From contig JBDZVD010000005.1 of assembly GCA_040255525.1 (NCBI GenBank), forward strand, positions 67,033 through 131,032: 64,000 nt of DNA, in the 5' to 3' direction. Made by a program: the position numbers and the translations under genes. Shown piece by piece: positions 9,082 to 17,363 of the stretch; the first letter of the stretch is position 1; every line of letters begins with the position of its first letter. This stretch comes from Rugosimonospora sp040255525 (GTDB taxonomy: Bacteria; Actinomycetota; Actinomycetes; Mycobacteriales; Micromonosporaceae). The notes under the pieces are model-generated. The model was not told where the DNA came from and did not search any database. It saw only the letters and a list, made by a program, of their open reading frames with translations.

Positions 9082-9375
9082 CCATCATCACTCGGGCGCC
9101 GCTGAGGGGTTCAGCCCGGCCAGAGGTGGGATACGTCGACGACGAAGCCCTCCTACTACTCAAGGTGACACCCTCCGACTACGTTCCTGGCAATAGCCCG
9201 CTTCGGGCGCCGGCCAGCGTCGCGGTAACCGCGATGGCCAGCAGGCTCGGCAGCGGGTGGATCACTCCGCGCGGGTCGCGGGGATCTGGCACGCTCGCCG
9301 CCGATGAACGCCGCGGTGGACACGACGAACGAGGCGATCGGATTCATGGCCCGTTCGCATGAGCATCGGCCGGGG
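9082..9375. other. Gap after the defence-like operon with toxin-gene relic
   Basis: No intact gene is visible in this 294-bp stretch between the nuclease stop and the convergent glycosidase gene. It holds one 40-bp segment (9301-9340) copied from the Hint toxin gene, listed separately. No clear terminator was found. Confidence 0.5.
9301..9340 (-). pseudogene. 40-bp relic of a Hint-toxin gene
   Basis: Positions 9301-9340 match 30217-30256 at 39 of 40 bases in the same orientation. Read on the minus strand both encode IASFVVSTAAFIG, a hydrophobic stretch of the pre-Hint region of the polymorphic toxin at 29028-30542. Flanking sequence does not match, so this is a tiny remnant of a second copy or of a recombination event. 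Confidence 0.65.
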
Positions 9376-11478
9376 TCAACCTCGCTCCGAGCCGGGCGTT
9401 TCGAGGACCTCCAGCAGCGTGGTGGCGAGCGTGCAGCCGCACGCCTCCAGGTAGCAGTTGCCGTTGAAGAAGCTGGCCTTGCGAGCGGGCCGGCGCCGGT
9501 CATCCTCGGTGGTGCCCACCCAGTGCGCCTGTCCGAACGGTCCTTCCCAGGTCACCTCGCCGATGCGGCGCAGCCAGTCGAGGGTCGCGTCCCGGTCGCC
9601 GAACGACAACCGCACCCGGGCGGCCAGCCCCGGCCAGCCGTCGTAGCTGCCGGTGGACTGGTGATCGGCGCGGAAACTTTGGAACGCCGGCAGCACAGCA
9701 GTCTGGCTGTCCTCGTCCCGCAGGGACAGCGCCAGCATCCAGTCGGCTGTCTCCAACTCGCCGGTGAAGAACCTCAGCATCGAAGCCTGCTGCGACGCGT
9801 CGAGCCGCTCACCCAGGAATAGGCCCACGTAGATGAAGTCCAGGCAGGTGCGCACGACCCGATCGCCGTCCGGCGTGCGGCACACGAACACGCCGTCTGG
9901 CCGGAGCAACGCCAGCACAGCGGCCTGGATACGGTCGGCCTGCGCGGTGAACTCCGCCGCGCATTCCGGCGCCAGCCACTCGGCCGCGAAGCGGTACGCC
10001 CACGCGGCCATGGCGTTGAACGAAGCCACTTGATGCTCGTATGAGCTGACGCACTCCAGCAGGTTCTGGGCGGCCCCGTAGTCGGCCAGTTCCGCGCCCC
10101 CGGCCAACCGCTCGTGCCGCCGTACGTGGTCGAGCAGGTGCTGCCGCACAGTCCGGCCGGCCACCTCGGTGTCGAGCCAGCCACGGTCGCCGGTGATGCG
10201 CAGGTAGTCTGCGGCCGACGACACGATGGCGCCGTCATTGACGCCGTAGTACATTCCCACACCCCGGCCGGTGAGCACGTCGATGCCCCAGTGGCTGGAC
10301 ATGTCGGCGCGCAGGAACGCCTCCACCTGATCGCGCAGCACCTGTGGATCGAGCCGGGCCAGCAACGGCGCCTGAAGCTGCAGTTCCCACAGGAAGCTTG
10401 TGGTGGGCGCACCTTCCGATCCGCCCCAGGTGTATGCCGTGGTCAGCGGGTTCACCTCGCCGGCCCAGATGGCCTGCCCGCCGGTGGCGAACTGGGCTCG
10501 CGGCGCGACCGGCCGGGCCAGCCGCCGGCTGTGCAGCAGCGTCAGGATGCCCATGTAGTAGAGCCGGTCAAGGGCGTCATCACCGAAGCGCAGCGCCGGC
10601 AGGTGGCCGCCGAAGTGCGGGCTGCCGGGGGTGAAGGCGGCGCACCAGAGTTCGCGCCACGCGGCCTCCGCGCCGTCGTCGTCGCCGGCCGGCCACAGGT
10701 CCGGGTCGGCACCCTGCACCGCCGTCCAGCTCACCTCGGCACCTTCGACGACCTCGAACTCCAGCGCCACCAGCCGTCCCCGACCGCTAGCCGCCAGCCC
10801 ATCCGGGTCTTGGCGGTCCACAGGCCCTTCGACCGGCGGCCTGCGGCCGGTCGCCGAACCGGCCAGTGCGCGTCCGGCGTAGAAGTCGTCCAGGGAGAGG
10901 TGGGTACGGGCGGTGACGGGCGGGCCCTTCGGGGTGATCCGGGCGAACCCGAACGTCTTGCAGTCGTCGATCAGGACCGACCGGCCGTCCCAGCGCACGT
11001 TCAGTTGTGGTACGTCGTCGGCGGGCAGGTTCCAGTAGTCGGTGAAGCTCCAGGTGCGGCACAGGCCGCCGAACAGCAACACGTACCGGCCGGCGCGGTG
11101 GAAGGTCAGCCGTTCAGTGACCGCGGCGTCACCCGGGTGCAGCCGGGTGCGAACCGACACCTCGTCGTGCTCGCGGCTCACCTCCCACGGCGCCCACCGG
11201 TACCGGGTGCCACCCGGCCCGACCGGCCGGGGCGGCCCGTCCCCATCGAGCCGGTACAACCGGCCCGTCGCGGTGGGCAGGCCGGTCGGCGGCATGATCC
11301 AGTTCTGGATGCCAGCCGGCCCCCAGGCGACCTGGACGAGACCGTGGGAGTTCACGATCACCGGCAGCGCGAAGTCGGCCTCGACGTCAGGCTCCTGCCA
11401 ACGGCCGGCCAGCGTGCCCAGGTCGGGTGGCGCCTCCGCCATCGACACCGCCACTCCGCCCCGCTCCTCCGCCGTCAC
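9376..11478 (-). CDS. Large glycosidase-like protein, probable (alpha/alpha)6 barrel
   Basis: This 700-aa protein is last in the leftward sugar operon and overlaps the oxidoreductase stop by 4 bp. There is no signal peptide, so it is probably cytoplasmic. Residues 1-270 look like a beta-sandwich. Residues 300-690 have the repeated aromatic helices of six-hairpin glycosidases, with motifs WAGEVNPLTTAYTWGGSEGAP, YYGVNDGAIVSS and HWVGTTEDD, and acidic residues that could be catalytic. Many such proteins split oligosaccharides after import. The GH family and substrate are not recognised. A second start, ATG near 11442 (MAEAPPDL), is possible. Confidence 0.6.
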   Translation of the reverse strand: MTAEERGGVAVSMAEAPPDLGTLAGRWQEPDVEADFALPVIVNSHGLVQVAWGPAGIQNWIMPPTGLPTATGRLYRLDGDGPPRPVGPGGTRYRWAPWEVSREHDEVSVRTRLHPGDAAVTERLTFHRAGRYVLLFGGLCRTWSFTDYWNLPADDVPQLNVRWDGRSVLIDDCKTFGFARITPKGPPVTARTHLSLDDFYAGRALAGSATGRRPPVEGPVDRQDPDGLAASGRGRLVALEFEVVEGAEVSWTAVQGADPDLWPAGDDDGAEAAWRELWCAAFTPGSPHFGGHLPALRFGDDALDRLYYMGILTLLHSRRLARPVAPRAQFATGGQAIWAGEVNPLTTAYTWGGSEGAPTTSFLWELQLQAPLLARLDPQVLRDQVEAFLRADMSSHWGIDVLTGRGVGMYYGVNDGAIVSSAADYLRITGDRGWLDTEVAGRTVRQHLLDHVRRHERLAGGAELADYGAAQNLLECVSSYEHQVASFNAMAAWAYRFAAEWLAPECAAEFTAQADRIQAAVLALLRPDGVFVCRTPDGDRVVRTCLDFIYVGLFLGERLDASQQASMLRFFTGELETADWMLALSLRDEDSQTAVLPAFQSFRADHQSTGSYDGWPGLAARVRLSFGDRDATLDWLRRIGEVTWEGPFGQAHWVGTTEDDRRRPARKASFFNGNCYLEACGCTLATTLLEVLETPGSERG

Positions 11479-12620
11479 AGCCCGACCCCGACCAGCAGGG
11501 GAGCGACTTCGACGGTACGGCCGGTGCGCGCCGACTCGCGCACCGCCTCCATCACGCAGTACGTCTCAATGCCTTCGCGCAGATCCGGGCCGACCGATCG
11601 TCCGTCCAGCAGAGCCGAAGCGAAGTGTTCTAGGTAGTTCGCGAACTCCCCGTAGTGCATGCCGTGTACTTCGTTGTTGAAGTGGTAGTGCCGCAGTTCG
11701 TAGAGCAGGTCCTCGGTCACCTCCGCCCCGTCGGGAGCGGTGCGCAGGTAGCGCATGTCGTGGTACTGAGCCATCGAGGTGCCGTCCGCCCCCCAGAGTA
11801 GGCATTCGATGGCGTTGCGGGCAGAGGCGAGTTCGTGCGCTCCGTAGTGGCCCAACGCCCGGCCGATGCGCCCGTCGGCGGTGCTGGCGTTGACGCTGTA
11901 GATGTCGAAGGAGCGGTAGCCGTGCTTTCTGGCCAGGGCCGATCGGGAGCCGACCGCGCTGACCGACAAGATCGGTCCGAGGTACCAGCGCAGCAGGTCC
12001 AGCGGGTGGCTTAGTCCGAGGAATACCCAGTCGGTGCTGTCGGCGATCCATGGCCGGCCGTGGTAGTACCAGTCCATCCGGTGGATGTAGTGCGCCTCGA
12101 CCAATTCGAGGTCACCGACCTCGCCGCGCTCGTAGCCGGCGCGCTGGCGGCGGAACGGTTCGAAGAACCGGGTCGACTGGCCGACCAGCAACCGCCCGTT
12201 CCGTTCCCGAGCCACTGTGAGCACCCGGCGCGCGTCGTCGAGCGAGTTGACCAGCGGCTTGGTGCACACGACAGCCTTGTCCGCCTCGAAGGCGCGGATG
12301 ATGTGCTCCGCGTGCAGGTGGTCGGGTGTGTAGATAGCGACGATGTCCACGTCGTCGCGGGCCAGCATCTCCTCGTAGGAGGCGGTGAACGCCACATCGG
12401 GTGCCTCGGCGCGGACCGCCGCGATGGCAGCCGGGTCCAGGTCACAGCCGGCCACGGCGCGGACGTGGGCGGTGCGTTCCGCGGCCAGCAGCGCGGTGCG
12501 CCCTTCGTGCAGGCCGAGCACGCCCAGTCCTAGTGTGGATCCGCCGCCGGGCGGGGCAGGGTACGAGTGGACCCCTCGGGCCACCCGTGGGAAGTAACCA
12601 GCCATCTGTCGCAACGACAT
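11475..12620 (-). CDS. Gfo/Idh/MocA-family oxidoreductase
   Basis: This 381-aa protein has the family layout: an N-terminal Rossmann domain (LGLGVLGLHEGRTALLAA) and the signature VCTKPLVNSLDDARRVL, equivalent to the usual EKP loop but with T-K-P. It also has DWVFLGLSHPLDLLRWYLG, the substrate-side His/Asp region. Enzymes of this family oxidise sugars, sugar acids or inositols with NAD(P). It sits between the permease genes and the glycosidase gene, so it likely acts on the imported sugar. ATG 12620 gives the normal family length; an in-frame opening further upstream overlaps the permease gene and was not used. Confidence 0.85.
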   Translation of the reverse strand: MSLRQMAGYFPRVARGVHSYPAPPGGGSTLGLGVLGLHEGRTALLAAERTAHVRAVAGCDLDPAAIAAVRAEAPDVAFTASYEEMLARDDVDIVAIYTPDHLHAEHIIRAFEADKAVVCTKPLVNSLDDARRVLTVARERNGRLLVGQSTRFFEPFRRQRAGYERGEVGDLELVEAHYIHRMDWYYHGRPWIADSTDWVFLGLSHPLDLLRWYLGPILSVSAVGSRSALARKHGYRSFDIYSVNASTADGRIGRALGHYGAHELASARNAIECLLWGADGTSMAQYHDMRYLRTAPDGAEVTEDLLYELRHYHFNNEVHGMHYGEFANYLEHFASALLDGRSVGPDLREGIETYCVMEAVRESARTGRTVEVAPLLVGVGL

Positions 12621-12646
12621 CTCCTCGCCGGGTCCAGGTGCACCGT

Positions 12647-13567
12647 TTAGCGGCCGTACCCGGAGGACAGCCCCGCAATGATCTTGCGCTGTCCGACGGC
12701 GACGACCGCGATGATGGGAATGATCATGAAAGCGCTCAGCGTGCTCATCAAGTCCCACGGGCGCGTAGCCGCGCCGCTGTTGACCTGCGTGAGCTGCACC
12801 AGGCCGATGGTCAACGGCCGGGTCGCGTCGGTGTTCGCGAACACCAGCGGGTAGAACAGCTCGTTCCACGTGGTGATGAAGTTGATCAGAAACATCGTGA
12901 CGAATGCCGGCTTCAGCAACGGCGCTATCACCAGCCACATCGTCTGCGCGAAGTTCGCACCGTCCACGTACGCGGCCTGTTCCAGCTCGACCGGAAGCTG
13001 CTTGACGAACGACACCATCGCCCAGACGGTGAACGGGATCAGCAGGCTGCCCTCCAGCAGGATCAGCCCCAGGTGTGTGTTCACCAGGCCGAGCCGCTGG
13101 AACAGCTTGAACAGCGGGATCGTGGTGGCGATCTGCGGCAGCGCCATCGACAGCAGGAACAGGAGCAACAGCGCGTTCGACCCCCGGAAGCGGTAGCGGG
13201 CGAACGCGTACGCGGCCAGGAAGCTCAACGCCACCGACAGCAGCGACGCGCCCAGCGCGAACAACAGCGAGTTGGTGAAGTACTGGACGAGCGGCACCTG
13301 TTGCGCGGTGCGGTGCAGGTTGTCCAGCGTCGGGTGTGCCGTCGCGTACGTAGGTGGCACCGACAGCAGTTGCCCGGTTGGTAGCACGGACGACAACAGG
13401 ATCCAGTACACCGGCAGGCCGAAGACAAGCAGGAACGCGGCGAATCCCAGGTAGGCACCCAGGCGCCGCCGGCCACCGGCGAGCCGCCGCCGGCCACCGG
13501 CCGGCAGCGGGCCCGTCCGACGGCGCTCGGCCGGCCTCAGCTCATCCGCCGGCACGACATTGCTCAC
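12647..13567 (-). CDS. Sugar ABC permease, MalG/UgpE type
   Basis: This 306-aa membrane protein starts at GTG 13567, overlapping the previous stop (GTGA). It has six predicted membrane helices and the permease EAA-type loop ELEQAAYVDGANFAQTMWLVIAP. The start is preceded by a basic, Pro/Gly-rich cytoplasmic tail. It pairs with the MalF-type permease just upstream and the binding protein at 14592-15908. No ATPase gene is nearby, so a genome-encoded MsiK-like ATPase is presumed to power it. The frame stays open beyond the start into the other permease gene, but that part is out of frame with real protein. Confidence 0.9.
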   Translation of the reverse strand: MSNVVPADELRPAERRRTGPLPAGGRRRLAGGRRRLGAYLGFAAFLLVFGLPVYWILLSSVLPTGQLLSVPPTYATAHPTLDNLHRTAQQVPLVQYFTNSLLFALGASLLSVALSFLAAYAFARYRFRGSNALLLLFLLSMALPQIATTIPLFKLFQRLGLVNTHLGLILLEGSLLIPFTVWAMVSFVKQLPVELEQAAYVDGANFAQTMWLVIAPLLKPAFVTMFLINFITTWNELFYPLVFANTDATRPLTIGLVQLTQVNSGAATRPWDLMSTLSAFMIIPIIAVVAVGQRKIIAGLSSGYGR

Positions 13568-14568
13568 AGGTCCACCTCCACCTTGCGGAACAGCCACAAC
13601 GCGCCCAGACCGACGACCGCGACCAGAGCGAACAGCAGCATCGCCATGGCCGACGCCGGACCGTAGTCCAACCCGACGAACGCGTCCTGGTAGGCCAGGT
13701 AGCTGAGCACCTGGGTGGCCGTACCGGGACCACCACCGGTCATGCCGAGGATGATGTCGAAGGTGCCGATCTGGAAGATCAGCATGAACACACCCATCGT
13801 GACCAGCAGCGGCGCCACCAGTGGCACCACGATGCTGCGCAGGGTGCGCAACGCCCCGGCGCCATCCATCCGGGCCGCCTGGTGCACCTCGGGCGGGATG
13901 CCCTGCAGCCCGGCCAGGATCACTAGGGCGATGAACGGCACCGATCGCCACACGTTCGCCGCGATGACCGCGGCCTTGGCCCCGGTCGGGCTGGTCAGCC
14001 AGTGGAAGTTCACGCCGACGTGGTGGAGCAGGTCCGGAATGATGCCGAACCCGTCGGCGAACATGAACCGGAAGCCGAGCGCGGTGACGATAGCCGGTAT
14101 CGCCCACGGGATCAGCGCCACGGCCCGGGCCAGTGCCCGCAGCCGGAACGGCGCGTTCAGTAACAGGGCGAGGGCCATGCCGAGCCCCAGCTCCGCCAGC
14201 GTGGACAGGAGGGCGAAGACAATCGTGAACACGATCGCCTGCCGGGGCACCGCCCCAGTCAGCACGTTCTGGTAGTTGCGCAGCCCCACCACGTGCGTCC
14301 CGTCGTTCATCGGACTGGCGTCGGTGAAACTGAGCCACGCGGTGTTCAGGAACGGGTATACCGATGTGAACAGACGCATCACCAACGCCGGGGTCAACAG
14401 GATCGCCGCGATCAGCCACCCGCGCCGGGGCATCCAGGAGAACCGCAACAGGTGCGCGATGCGCCACCGGGCCCGCTGCCCGAGCGTTTCGTGGTACGCC
14501 CCGACGGGACCGGCGACCGGGGCCGGCCGGGTGCCGGTCGTCGCCGCGCCGTCAGCCAGAACTGGCAT
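13564..14568 (-). CDS. Sugar ABC permease, MalF/UgpA type
   Basis: This 334-aa membrane protein begins at ATG 14568 with a GGAGCG ribosome site. About 50 cytoplasmic residues precede six helices. The EAA loop PPEVHQAARMDGAGALRTLRSIVVP is present, which contacts the ATPase. It is the first permease of the binding-protein/permease/permease set and overlaps its partner by 4 bp. The transported solute is unknown; the ribokinase and glycosidase context suggests a pentose-containing or related oligosaccharide. Confidence 0.9.
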   Translation of the reverse strand: MPVLADGAATTGTRPAPVAGPVGAYHETLGQRARWRIAHLLRFSWMPRRGWLIAAILLTPALVMRLFTSVYPFLNTAWLSFTDASPMNDGTHVVGLRNYQNVLTGAVPRQAIVFTIVFALLSTLAELGLGMALALLLNAPFRLRALARAVALIPWAIPAIVTALGFRFMFADGFGIIPDLLHHVGVNFHWLTSPTGAKAAVIAANVWRSVPFIALVILAGLQGIPPEVHQAARMDGAGALRTLRSIVVPLVAPLLVTMGVFMLIFQIGTFDIILGMTGGGPGTATQVLSYLAYQDAFVGLDYGPASAMAMLLFALVAVVGLGALWLFRKVEVDL

Positions 14569-14591
14569 CGTTTTCGCTCCCTCCGGTGCGC

Positions 14592-15908
14592 TCAGCTGCC
14601 CAGCGCCGCGATCCGCTGCTTGCCCTGCGCGAGTGCCGTGTTCAGGTCCATCTGGTTGGTCAGGAACGACTGACCGATGTCGTCGATGACCGACTCGGCC
14701 TTGGCCGCCTGCGGATGGAACGGACGGGGGGTGACGTAGCCGGCGTCGCTGTACTCCTTCATGTACTTGACGATGCCCTGGTCCCCCAGCTTGTCGAGGA
14801 TGGACTTGCGGGCGGTCACGAAGAAGGAACTCGCCTGCGCCAGCCGGACCGCCACCTCCGGCGAGGACATGTACCGGACGAACTTACGCGCCGCATCTTG
14901 CTTCTTCGACGCCTTGGGGATAGCGATCCCCCAGCCGCCCGCCCAGGTCCGGCTTCCGGCGGGTCCCGCCACCGGCTTGACGATCTGGGTCTTCGCCGGG
15001 CTGTACCAGGCCTTGTTGCCCTGCGACACGTCCCAGAAGAACGTCCACTCCCGCATCGACAGCAGCTTGTTCGTCATGTACGACGAGTTGAGCTGGTCGT
15101 ACGTCCAGGTGAGCGCCTCCTTGGGGAACACCTGGTGCTTATAGATCAGATCATGGGCGAACTGGAGCGCGGTGCGGGTTCCGTCGTCGAACTCGTAGAG
15201 CTTGCCGCCCGCTTGCGCGGTCAGGTACGCCAGGTAGACGAACATCAGGCCCGGCTTGCTGGCCGCGTCGGCGAACGCGTACGCCCCAGTCGCCGCCTTC
15301 ACCTGCTTGCCCACGCTGACCAGCTCATCCCAGGTACCGGGGGCGTTCAGCTTCTGGGCCGCCAGCATGTCGCCGCGCATCCAGTAGTAGCCCAGCTCCC
15401 AGTTGTGGTAGACGCGGTACGTCTTGCCGTCGCGCTGGTTCCACTGCTTCATCGCGTCGGTCATGCCGGGTGTCAGATCGTTCCAGAACTTGTCGTCCAG
15501 GACATCGTCCAGTGGGGACAGCCAGTTCGCCCGGCTGAGAGTGGCACATCCGGGGTCGCCGACATCCATCACGTCGTAGGGGGAGGTGCCCGAGTTGAAA
15601 GCCGGAATCACCTGCGACAGGAGGTCCTGGTCGGTGGCCGGGCCCGACTGCAGATTCACCGTGATACCGGTCTGCTGCTTGAATTCGGTCAGGAACGGCT
15701 TCAGCGCATCGTGTGAGAACGACTGGACTGAGTACGTGATGGACTTCGCCGCGGCGCCGGTGGCGGCCGAGCCACTCGATCCGCCACACGCGGCCAGCAA
15801 CGGCGTCGCCGCCGCCCCGCCAGCGGCGACGCCGACCAGCTTCATGACCGACCGACGGGATAGTTGAGGTGGGGTCTGCGATTCCGGGTGGTGAGCCTTG
15901 TCGGACAT
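14592..15908 (-). CDS. Sugar-binding lipoprotein of ABC importer
   Basis: This 438-aa protein starts at ATG 15908 behind AGAAGGAAGG. The N-terminus has a twin-arginine-like SRRSVMKLVG, a hydrophobic core and a lipobox LLAAC, so it is an exported lipoprotein, possibly through Tat. The body follows the extracellular solute-binding protein family 1 pattern (ITYSVQSFSHDALKPFLTEF near the start). It delivers the sugar to the permeases encoded next to it. The substrate cannot be read from the sequence. Confidence 0.9.
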   Translation of the reverse strand: MSDKAHHPESQTPPQLSRRSVMKLVGVAAGGAAATPLLAACGGSSGSAATGAAAKSITYSVQSFSHDALKPFLTEFKQQTGITVNLQSGPATDQDLLSQVIPAFNSGTSPYDVMDVGDPGCATLSRANWLSPLDDVLDDKFWNDLTPGMTDAMKQWNQRDGKTYRVYHNWELGYYWMRGDMLAAQKLNAPGTWDELVSVGKQVKAATGAYAFADAASKPGLMFVYLAYLTAQAGGKLYEFDDGTRTALQFAHDLIYKHQVFPKEALTWTYDQLNSSYMTNKLLSMREWTFFWDVSQGNKAWYSPAKTQIVKPVAGPAGSRTWAGGWGIAIPKASKKQDAARKFVRYMSSPEVAVRLAQASSFFVTARKSILDKLGDQGIVKYMKEYSDAGYVTPRPFHPQAAKAESVIDDIGQSFLTNQMDLNTALAQGKQRIAALGS

Positions 15909-15949
15909 GATGTTTCGCCTTCCTTCTGGCCATGCACACTGAAATTGGG

Positions 15950-16342
15950 CTAGAACGTCACACCGGCCACGAGCGCGACGTTGGCGTACGGGGTGCACTC
16001 CCCCGTTCTGACGATCAGACGGGCGCCGCGGATCAGCGCCTTGAACTCCTCGTGCGGCAGCAGGTCGACCCGCAGGCCGGACAGCAACCGCTCGATCGTT
16101 TCGGCGATCGCCCCGTCCCGGCTCTCCGCCGCGATCACCGCGGACTCGACGACCAAGGCGGCCCGGACTGCGGCCAGGGTTTCGCCGAACCGGGGCGTGT
16201 TGGGCACCAGGCTCAAATCGACCAGGGGTACCCCGGCCGGCAGCGGCAACCCGGCGTCGCAGACGACCACCAAGTCGGTGTGGCCGGCGGCGGCCAGCCC
16301 GGCCAGCAGCCTGGGGTTGAGAATCTGTTGGTCATGCAGCAC
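15950..16342 (-). CDS. rbsD: RbsD/FucU-type sugar mutarotase
   Basis: This 130-aa protein starts at GTG 16342, after a good AGGGGGAGC site, and overlaps the ribokinase end by 11 bp. Family motifs are visible: ILNPRLLAGLAAAGHTD, then VVVCDAGLPLP with the conserved His and Asp, and near the C-terminus RTGECTPYANVALVAG. RbsD interconverts pyranose and furanose forms, feeding ribokinase with the furanose. It lies right after rbsK, the usual order being shared with other ribose-type operons. A longer in-frame opening upstream was rejected because it lacks family similarity. Confidence 0.9.
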   Translation of the reverse strand: MLHDQQILNPRLLAGLAAAGHTDLVVVCDAGLPLPAGVPLVDLSLVPNTPRFGETLAAVRAALVVESAVIAAESRDGAIAETIERLLSGLRVDLLPHEEFKALIRGARLIVRTGECTPYANVALVAGVTF

Positions 16343-17363
16343 TGCCGCTCCCCCTGTCCGTGCTCGACGCCAGGCCCCTGCCAGTGACAGGTGGGAGGGG
16401 CTCGCCTCCGCCAAACACCGGCGCCGGCTGCCCCGCTCCGGGTCGGGCGGCAAGCAGCGGCGATAGTTCGTCGCGGTGCGGCAGGGCCTCCTGCGCGCCG
16501 TGACGCTGCACGGCCACAGCGCCGGCCGCGTTGCCGACCCGGGCGGCGGTGATCAGGTCGGACCCGGCGGCCAGGGTCGCGGCGAGCGCGCCCGCGAAGG
16601 CGTCACCGGCGCCGACCGTGTCCACCGCGCGCACCGGGAATCCCGATACGGCCACTGCCCGGTCCGCGTCAACAACTACGGCGCCGGCCGCACCCAGCGT
16701 GATCACGACCGACCGGGCGCCAGCCGCCACCAGGCGCCGGCCGGCCGCGGTCGCCTCGTCCGCGGACCGTGCGTGGCTACCGCTTAGCGCCTCCGCCTCA
16801 GATTGGTTAACCAGCAGCACATCGACGTCCGCCAGCAGGGCGGCGGGCAACGGCCGTACCGGAGCGGCGTTGAGCACCGTCCGCGCTCCGGCGGTCCGGG
16901 CCTGCCGCACCGCGGACGCCGCCGCCGCGAGCGGCACCTCCAGTTGGGACAGCAGGACGGCGCCGGGGCCCAGCGCGCCGGCCGCCGCCCGCGCGTCCGC
17001 CTCGCCGACCTCGTTGTTGGCGCCGGGTACCACCGTGATGACGTTCTCCCCCGTCGCGGAGACGAGGATCAGCGCAAGGCCGGTGTCGGTGCCCACCTGG
17101 CGTACCCGCGTCGTGTCGACGCTCTCTCCGTTCAGGCCACGTAGCAACTGCTCCGCATGGTCGTCCACGCCGACCGCACCGACCATGGCCACCGAAGCGC
17201 CGAGCCGCCGAGCCGCCACCGCCTGATTGGCACCCTTGCCGCCCCGGCACCGCCGGAACCGGCCCGAGGTGACGGTCTCTCCCGGGCGAGGCAGCTCGGC
17301 GACCTCGGCGACCAGGTCGAGGTTGAGACTCCCGAACACCACCACGTCAGGCACGCGCCGCAC
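16332..17363 (-). CDS. rbsK: Ribokinase (PfkB family)
   Basis: This 343-aa protein shows all PfkB marks. GSLNLDLVAEV and GGKGANQAVAARRLG are at the N-terminus, and the catalytic and anion-hole motif DTVGAGDAFAGALAATLAAG is near residue 255. The last 40 residues are Gly/Pro-rich and overlap rbsD. It phosphorylates ribose or a similar sugar at O5 with ATP. It begins at GTG 17363, overlapping the lacI stop by 17 bp; GTG 17354 is also possible. With RbsD next door it suggests ribose, or a nucleoside or riboside, as a product of the glycosidase in this operon. Confidence 0.92.
   Translation of the reverse strand: MRRVPDVVVFGSLNLDLVAEVAELPRPGETVTSGRFRRCRGGKGANQAVAARRLGASVAMVGAVGVDDHAEQLLRGLNGESVDTTRVRQVGTDTGLALILVSATGENVITVVPGANNEVGEADARAAAGALGPGAVLLSQLEVPLAAAASAVRQARTAGARTVLNAAPVRPLPAALLADVDVLLVNQSEAEALSGSHARSADEATAAGRRLVAAGARSVVITLGAAGAVVVDADRAVAVSGFPVRAVDTVGAGDAFAGALAATLAAGSDLITAARVGNAAGAVAVQRHGAQEALPHRDELSPLLAARPGAGQPAPVFGGGEPLPPVTGRGLASSTDRGSGSAA

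Noticed and set aside
9304..9822. A rightward 172-aa gene at the left end of the sugar locus
   Set aside because: It lies mostly antisense to the glycosidase-like gene and lacks any family feature.
10114..11637. A 507-aa rightward gene opposite the glycosidase
   Set aside because: It is antisense to a well-supported gene; long antisense frames are expected at this GC content.
12647..14467. A single 606-aa permease-like gene
   Set aside because: Only the part after GTG 13567 is a permease; the rest is the wrong frame of the adjacent permease gene, and the normal length and GTGA junction fit the shorter gene.
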